Made by a program: the position numbers and the translations under genes. 9,896 nt of DNA from Prevotellaceae bacterium (GTDB lineage: Bacteria; Bacteroidota; Bacteroidia; Bacteroidales; Bacteroidaceae). The stretch lies in assembly GCA_031262265.1 (NCBI GenBank), contig JAISIB010000008.1, positions 1-9,896 of the forward strand, written 5' to 3'. Shown piece by piece: positions 7,766 through 9,896 of the stretch (position 1 is the stretch's first letter; the number at the start of each line of letters is the position of its first letter). A model generated the notes under the pieces. That model made no database searches and was not told the DNA's origin. It saw only the letters and a program-made list of their open reading frames with translations.

Positions 7766-8704
7766 TCAAATGATGTATTGCGAGCTAATAGATTCGTTGG
7801 TGACCACTCTTCGTATCGTTTCGGCAAACATATTTGCGATAGACAACTGTTTTACTTTCGAGCACGTCCCCCGATAAGGGATGCTGTCCGTAAATACCAT
7901 TTCTTCCAAAGGCGATTCGCACACCCGGTCAGAGGCCGGATCGGACATCACGCAATGGCTGGCCATCGCACGCACCGTGTTGGCACCCGCTTCCTTCATC
8001 ACGGCCGCCGCTTTGGTAATCGTGCCGGCCGTATCTACGATGTCGTCCAGCAAGACGACGTTCTTACCTTCCACGTCGCCTATGATTTGTATCGTAGCCA
8101 CCTCGTTCGCCTTGGCGCGCGTCTTGTGGCACAGCACCAGCGGCACGGCTAAATATTTCGAGAACGTACTGGCGCGCTTAGCTCCTCCTACATCCGGCGT
8201 AGCAATGACCAAGTTGTCCAGATGCAACGATTCTATATAGGGAAGAAACACTTTGGAAGCATACAAGTGGTCGACCGGAATATCAAAGAAACCCTGTATC
8301 TGGTCGGCGTGCAAGTCCATCGTAATCAGACGGTCGATGCCCGCCACCGAGAGTAAGTCGGCCACCAACTTCGCGCCGATAGACACGCGCGGCTTGTCCT
8401 TGCGGTCTTGACGCGCCCAGCCGAAATACGGACACACTGCGACGATGCTTTTTGCCGACGCCCGTTTCGCAGCGTCTATCATCAATAGCAGCTCCATCAG
8501 GTTGTCGGCGTTCGGGAAAGTAGACTGTACCAGAAAGACATGCGCGCCACGAATGGATTCTTCGTAGGACACCGAAAATTCCCCGTCGGCAAAATGCGTA
8601 ATATTCATGTCGCCCAACGGACAATTCAAGTGGTTGCAGATCTTCTCTGCGAGGTATCTCGACTTCGTTCCCGAGAATACTTTGAAAGGGTCTAATTCAC
8701 TCAT
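7766..8704 (-). CDS. prs: Ribose-phosphate pyrophosphokinase (PRPP synthetase)
   Basis: This 312-residue enzyme makes phosphoribosyl pyrophosphate from ribose 5-phosphate and ATP in the cytoplasm, feeding purine, pyrimidine, histidine, tryptophan and NAD synthesis. Visible hallmarks are FADGE (38-42), CPYFGWARQDRKDKPR (91-106), MDLHADQIQGFF (129-140, His132), the catalytic-loop residues Lys194 and Arg196 (HKTRAKANE), and the PRPP-binding loop VVLLDDIVDTAGTI (216-229). Length and sequence fit class I enzymes. A longer frame starts at 8734, but that would add ten untypical residues and run over the -7 box at 8732-8739. Starting at 8704 (MSELDPFKVFSG) matches the family N-terminus and gives a leader of roughly 20 nt. 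The polyferredoxin gene follows after 56 bp on the same strand. Confidence 0.96.
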   Translation of the reverse strand: MSELDPFKVFSGTKSRYLAEKICNHLNCPLGDMNITHFADGEFSVSYEESIRGAHVFLVQSTFPNADNLMELLLMIDAAKRASAKSIVAVCPYFGWARQDRKDKPRVSIGAKLVADLLSVAGIDRLITMDLHADQIQGFFDIPVDHLYASKVFLPYIESLHLDNLVIATPDVGGAKRASTFSKYLAVPLVLCHKTRAKANEVATIQIIGDVEGKNVVLLDDIVDTAGTITKAAAVMKEAGANTVRAMASHCVMSDPASDRVCESPLEEMVFTDSIPYRGTCSKVKQLSIANMFAETIRRVVTNESISSQYII

Positions 8705-8731
8705 GAAAAAGGTAGTAGTTAAAACACGTGA

Positions 8732-8764
8732 CAAAGGTAGTCTTTTTCTGCGGAATCATGCAAT
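8732..8764 (-). promoter_or_regulatory. Bacteroidetes-type promoter of prs
   Basis: On the - strand TACCTTTG (8739-8732) is a perfect TAnnTTTG -7 box. ATTG at 8764-8761 is a three-out-of-four match to the TTTG -33 element, with 21 bp between. Transcription would start about 20 nt before the prs ATG at 8704. This also argues against the longer prs start at 8734. Confidence 0.65.
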
Positions 8765-8785
8765 AAAATTTCGCTCGAAAGATAG

Positions 8786-8847
8786 TTTCATAACTTACTC
8801 GGATAATAAAATATCCGGCTTTGTTATTTTCACAACTTACGAGGATA
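8786..8847. repeat. A/T-rich 20-bp direct repeat, offset 42 bp
   Basis: TTTCA(T/C)AACTTAC(nn)GGATA occurs at 8786-8805 and 8828-8847, with 17 of 20 positions alike. It fills part of the gap between the prs promoter and the GC-rich repeat locus. The first copy runs into a small hairpin (CGGATA 8800-8805, TATCCG 8812-8817). No gene is supported between 8705 and 8891. Confidence 0.5.
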
Positions 8848-8891
8848 TTTTTCTAACAAAGCCACTTGTTTTCAGATGCTCAGTGAGTAGT

Positions 8892-9017
8892 GCAACGCCG
8901 GAGGCGCATAACGACTCACTATACGCACTGGGTGCAACGCCGCAGGCACGTATCGGCTGACTATGAGAGCCATACGCAACGCCGCAGGCGCATAGCGGCT
9001 CACTATACGCACCGGGT
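8892..9017 (+). repeat. Forward 42-bp units, first array (three units; a fourth opens core 1)
   Basis: Three consecutive 42-bp units start at 8892, 8934 and 8976. The first and third end in a CACTATACGCAC(t/c)GGGT type tail. The second has a different tail, GACTATGAGAGCCATAC, so at least two unit subtypes alternate. The palindromes are CGCC-gga-GGCG and CGCC-gca-GGCG; in the second unit the right arm has decayed to GGCA. Confidence 0.8.
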
Positions 9018-9210
9018 GCAACGCCGCAGGCGTTGAATTTGCGTAACTGCGGGTGAAGCCCGCAGTATAGGCGTCCTCAGTATACTGAACCCCGAAGTGG
9101 GTTCAACTCCTGTCGGAGTTGTGGGGAGAGGAGGGCTTACTATCCCCAAGCTGCACGTCGCTACGCTCCGCTTGCATGGGGTTACGCAGATTTAACGCCT
9201 CCGGCGTTGC
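9018..9210. repeat. 193-bp hairpin-rich core element, copy 1
   Basis: The ends are 30-bp inverted repeats (9018-9047 and 9181-9210) that agree at 27 of 30 positions. Inside are successive hairpins. CAACGCC/GGCGTTG lies at 9019-9035. ACTGCGGGT/GCCCGCAGT lies at 9046-9066 with a GAA loop and one T-G closing pair. There is a 12-bp palindrome TCAGTATACTGA at 9077-9088. TGAACCC/GGGTTCA lies at 9086-9105, CAACTCC/GGAGTTG at 9104-9121, and TGGGGA/TCCCCA at 9122-9148. AACGCC/GGCGTT lies at 9194-9208. There is no open frame of note and no recognised RNA family. It could be a mobile element without its own transposase (MITE-like), a REP-type structure, or a structured RNA. Confidence 0.78.
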
Positions 9211-9291
9211 GTATGGTCTCTCCGCTCAGTCGGCATGAGCCTCCGGCGTTAGGCTACGCAGCAACGTAACCTGCTTACCGTGAGGCCGTGC
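9211..9291 (-). repeat. Reverse 42-bp units and junction segment after core 1
   Basis: After the reverse palindrome that closes core 1 (GGCGTTGC at 9203), the next reverse palindrome is at 9245, 42 bp on, with the degenerate arm CTCCGGCGTT. The following 41 bp (9251-9291) hold CAACGTAAC and GCTTACCGTGAGGCCG and form the junction to the next forward units. They look like a degraded unit. Confidence 0.65.
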
Positions 9292-9375
9292 GCAACGCCA
9301 GAGGCGCATAGCGGCTCAGCATACGCGCTGGGTGCAACGCCACAGGTTATCTGTTAGCTTACCGTGAGGCCGCGT
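9292..9375 (+). repeat. Forward 42-bp units, second array
   Basis: Units start at 9292 and 9334, and the third (9376) opens core 2. The 9292 unit (GCAACGCCAGAGGCGCATA) is close to the unit at 8976. The 9334 unit has diverged after GCAACGCCACAGG and carries the GCTTACCGTGAGGCCG tail also seen before 9292. Confidence 0.72.
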
Positions 9376-9568
9376 ACAACACCGAAGGTGTTGAATTTGC
9401 GTAACTGCGGGTGAAACCCGCAGTATAGGCGTCCTCTATACACTGAACCCCGAAGTGGGTTCAACTCCTGTCGGAGTTGTGGGAAGAGGAGACGTTACTA
9501 TCCCCAAGCTGCACGTCGCTACGCTCCGCTTGCATGGGGTTACGCAGATTTAACGCCTCCGGCGTTGC
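9376..9568. repeat. 193-bp hairpin-rich core element, copy 2
   Basis: This copy is collinear with copy 1 at an offset of 358 bp with no length change. By eye I count 12 differences in 193 bp. The opening hairpin is CAACACC/GGTGTTG (9377-9393), a paired G-C to A-T change relative to copy 1. The next hairpin, ACTGCGGGT/ACCCGCAGT (9404-9424), replaces a T-G wobble with T-A. The central palindrome of copy 1 (TCAGTATACTGA) is lost here (CTATACACTGA), and TGGGGA has become TGGGAA. The right inverted repeat (9539-9568) is identical to that of copy 1. Confidence 0.78.
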
Positions 9569-9652
9569 GTATGGCTCTCACTATCAGTCGGCATATACCT
9601 CCGGCGTTGCGCATGGTCTTTCCGCTTAGTCGGTATGAGCCGCTGGCGTTAC
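9569..9652 (-). repeat. Reverse 42-bp units after core 2
   Basis: Reverse palindromes lie at 9603 (CCTCCGGCGTTGC) and 9645 (GCTGGCGTTAC), continuing the 42-bp rhythm from 9561. Read on the - strand, the unit between 9561 and 9603 carries the same GAGAGCCATAC tail as the forward unit at 8934. This shows that the two arrays are inverted copies of one another. Confidence 0.7.
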
Positions 9653-9836
9653 GTTTCGCGCCTGATTTCCCCTGTTTTACCTGCTTTTTTTCCTCGTTCT
9701 CAAAAAAAAATGCATTTTTTTCGCTTTTTCGTGAACCAAAGGGGGGAGTTATTTGTTATTCATAATAAAGAGGTTCGATTAAGGACGCATCTATGTGTCC
9801 TAACGAACGAAGTTCACTAACTTAAACATCAAGACA
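9653..9836. other. A/T-rich leader region with homopolymer runs and a small hairpin
   Basis: No gene is supported here; a 66-codon frame that enters from the repeats is judged spurious. Visible items are a perfect A7-TGCA-T7 palindrome (9704-9721, within a nine-A run starting at 9702), a six-G run at 9741-9746, and a hairpin AGGACGCAT/ATGTGTCCT at 9782-9801 with one G-T pair. The hairpin would fall in the leader of the gene starting at 9837. I found no clear TAnnTTTG box with a TTTG partner. Confidence 0.5.
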
Positions 9837-9896
9837 ATGAAACAGAAAGTATCATTTTGTCACGTACGCTCCCTTCTCGGTGATATATGGGGGGGG
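9837..9896 (+). CDS. Possible start of a new gene, cut by the window end
   Basis: ATG at 9837 opens a frame of 20 codons that remains open to the last base (MKQKVSFCHVRSLLGDIWGG). The start context (ACATCAAGACAATGAAACAG) is A-rich as is common for Bacteroidales starts. There is no clear signal peptide and I do not recognise the family. The last eight bases (9889-9896) are all G, inside codons 18-20, so the downstream frame depends on the exact tract length, which cannot be seen. Confidence 0.4.
   Translation, partial: MKQKVSFCHVRSLLGDIWGG

Larger units (their letters stand above)
8892..9652. repeat. Composite inverted/direct repeat locus of 42-bp palindrome-bearing units and two cores
   Basis: The whole stretch is built from one repeat family. 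Units beginning GCAACGCC start at 8892, 8934, 8976 and 9018, exactly 42 bp apart, and again at 9292, 9334 and 9376 (the last as ACAACACC). The same unit in reverse (GGCGTTGC or a near match) is found at 9203 and 9245, and at 9561, 9603 and 9645, again 42 bp apart. Each unit has a small palindrome, CGCC-nnn-GGCG or a near version. A shared GCTTACCGTGAGGCCG occurs at 9273 and 9357, an 84-bp (2 x 42) offset. The order is forward units, core 1, reverse units, forward units, core 2, reverse units. No transposase or RAYT gene lies in the window. It resembles REP/BIME-like or MITE-like intergenic DNA, but I do not recognise a named family. Confidence 0.85.

Noticed and set aside
8705..8734. Longer prs start giving ten extra N-terminal residues
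   Set aside because: The extension overlaps a perfect TACCTTTG -7 box on the same strand and does not resemble family N-termini; MSELDPFKVFSG from 8704 does.
8800..8817. CGGATA/TATCCG hairpin as a terminator
   Set aside because: Only a 6-bp stem without a following T-run on either strand, and no gene ends nearby.
8607..8960. 117-codon + strand frame running from within prs through its promoter into the repeats
   Set aside because: It overlaps prs and its promoter on the other strand, ends inside the repeat locus, and its composition looks like translated A/T-rich spacer.
8892..9652. CRISPR array
   Set aside because: The repeats are directly adjacent 42-bp units with related tails, not constant repeats separated by unique spacers; inverted copies are present and there are no cas genes.
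8892..9652. Degenerate coding repeat (42 bp = 14 codons)
   Set aside because: Units occur in both orientations around hairpin cores, and no frame stays open through either array.
9565..9820. Two overlapping + strand frames of 66 and 61 codons
   Set aside because: They start in or next to the repeat units and run through homopolymers in two frames; no protein-like pattern.

Overview
The window looks like chromosomal DNA from a member of the Bacteroidales (Bacteroidota). The basis is the gene set (a TPR - LptC - CNNM/CBS - PpiD-like envelope cluster, and a Prs sequence typical of Bacteroides relatives), a perfect Bacteroidetes-type -7 box (TAnnTTTG) in front of prs, and translation starts without strong Shine-Dalgarno sequences. 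I cannot fix the genus. Mixed base composition would suit a Tannerella- or Porphyromonas-like organism, but that is a guess.

Left part, + strand (1-4634): a four-gene envelope cluster. It holds the C-terminal part of a TPR protein (cut by the window edge), a probable LptC lipoprotein for LPS export, a CNNM/CBS/CorC-type membrane protein and a large membrane-anchored SurA/PpiD-type periplasmic folding factor. The first three are packed tightly (1-bp gap, then a 4-bp ATGA overlap). The fourth follows after 106 bp. The block ends at a strong intrinsic terminator, next to a second terminator facing the other way for the convergent genes.

Middle part, - strand (4790-8704): prs (PRPP synthetase), then a membrane polyferredoxin that looks like a NapH-NapG fusion, then a Tat-exported aldo/keto-reductase lipoprotein with two [4Fe-4S] motifs, 10 bp behind the polyferredoxin. 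The last two look like one extracytoplasmic electron-transfer module: the membrane ferredoxin would feed electrons to the reductase. Its substrate cannot be read from the sequence.

Right part (8705-9896): about 1.1 kb without a convincing gene. After the prs promoter and an A/T-rich stretch, positions 8892-9652 hold an elaborate repeat locus. It consists of GC-rich 42-bp units, each carrying a small palindrome, in forward orientation, then a 193-bp hairpin-rich core bounded by 30-bp inverted repeats, then the same 42-bp units in reverse orientation. The whole arrangement then occurs a second time 358 bp downstream. Differences between the two cores include paired changes that keep hairpin stems intact. 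This is the most unusual thing in the window. After an A/T-rich leader, a possible new gene starts at 9837 and runs into a poly-G tract at the window end.
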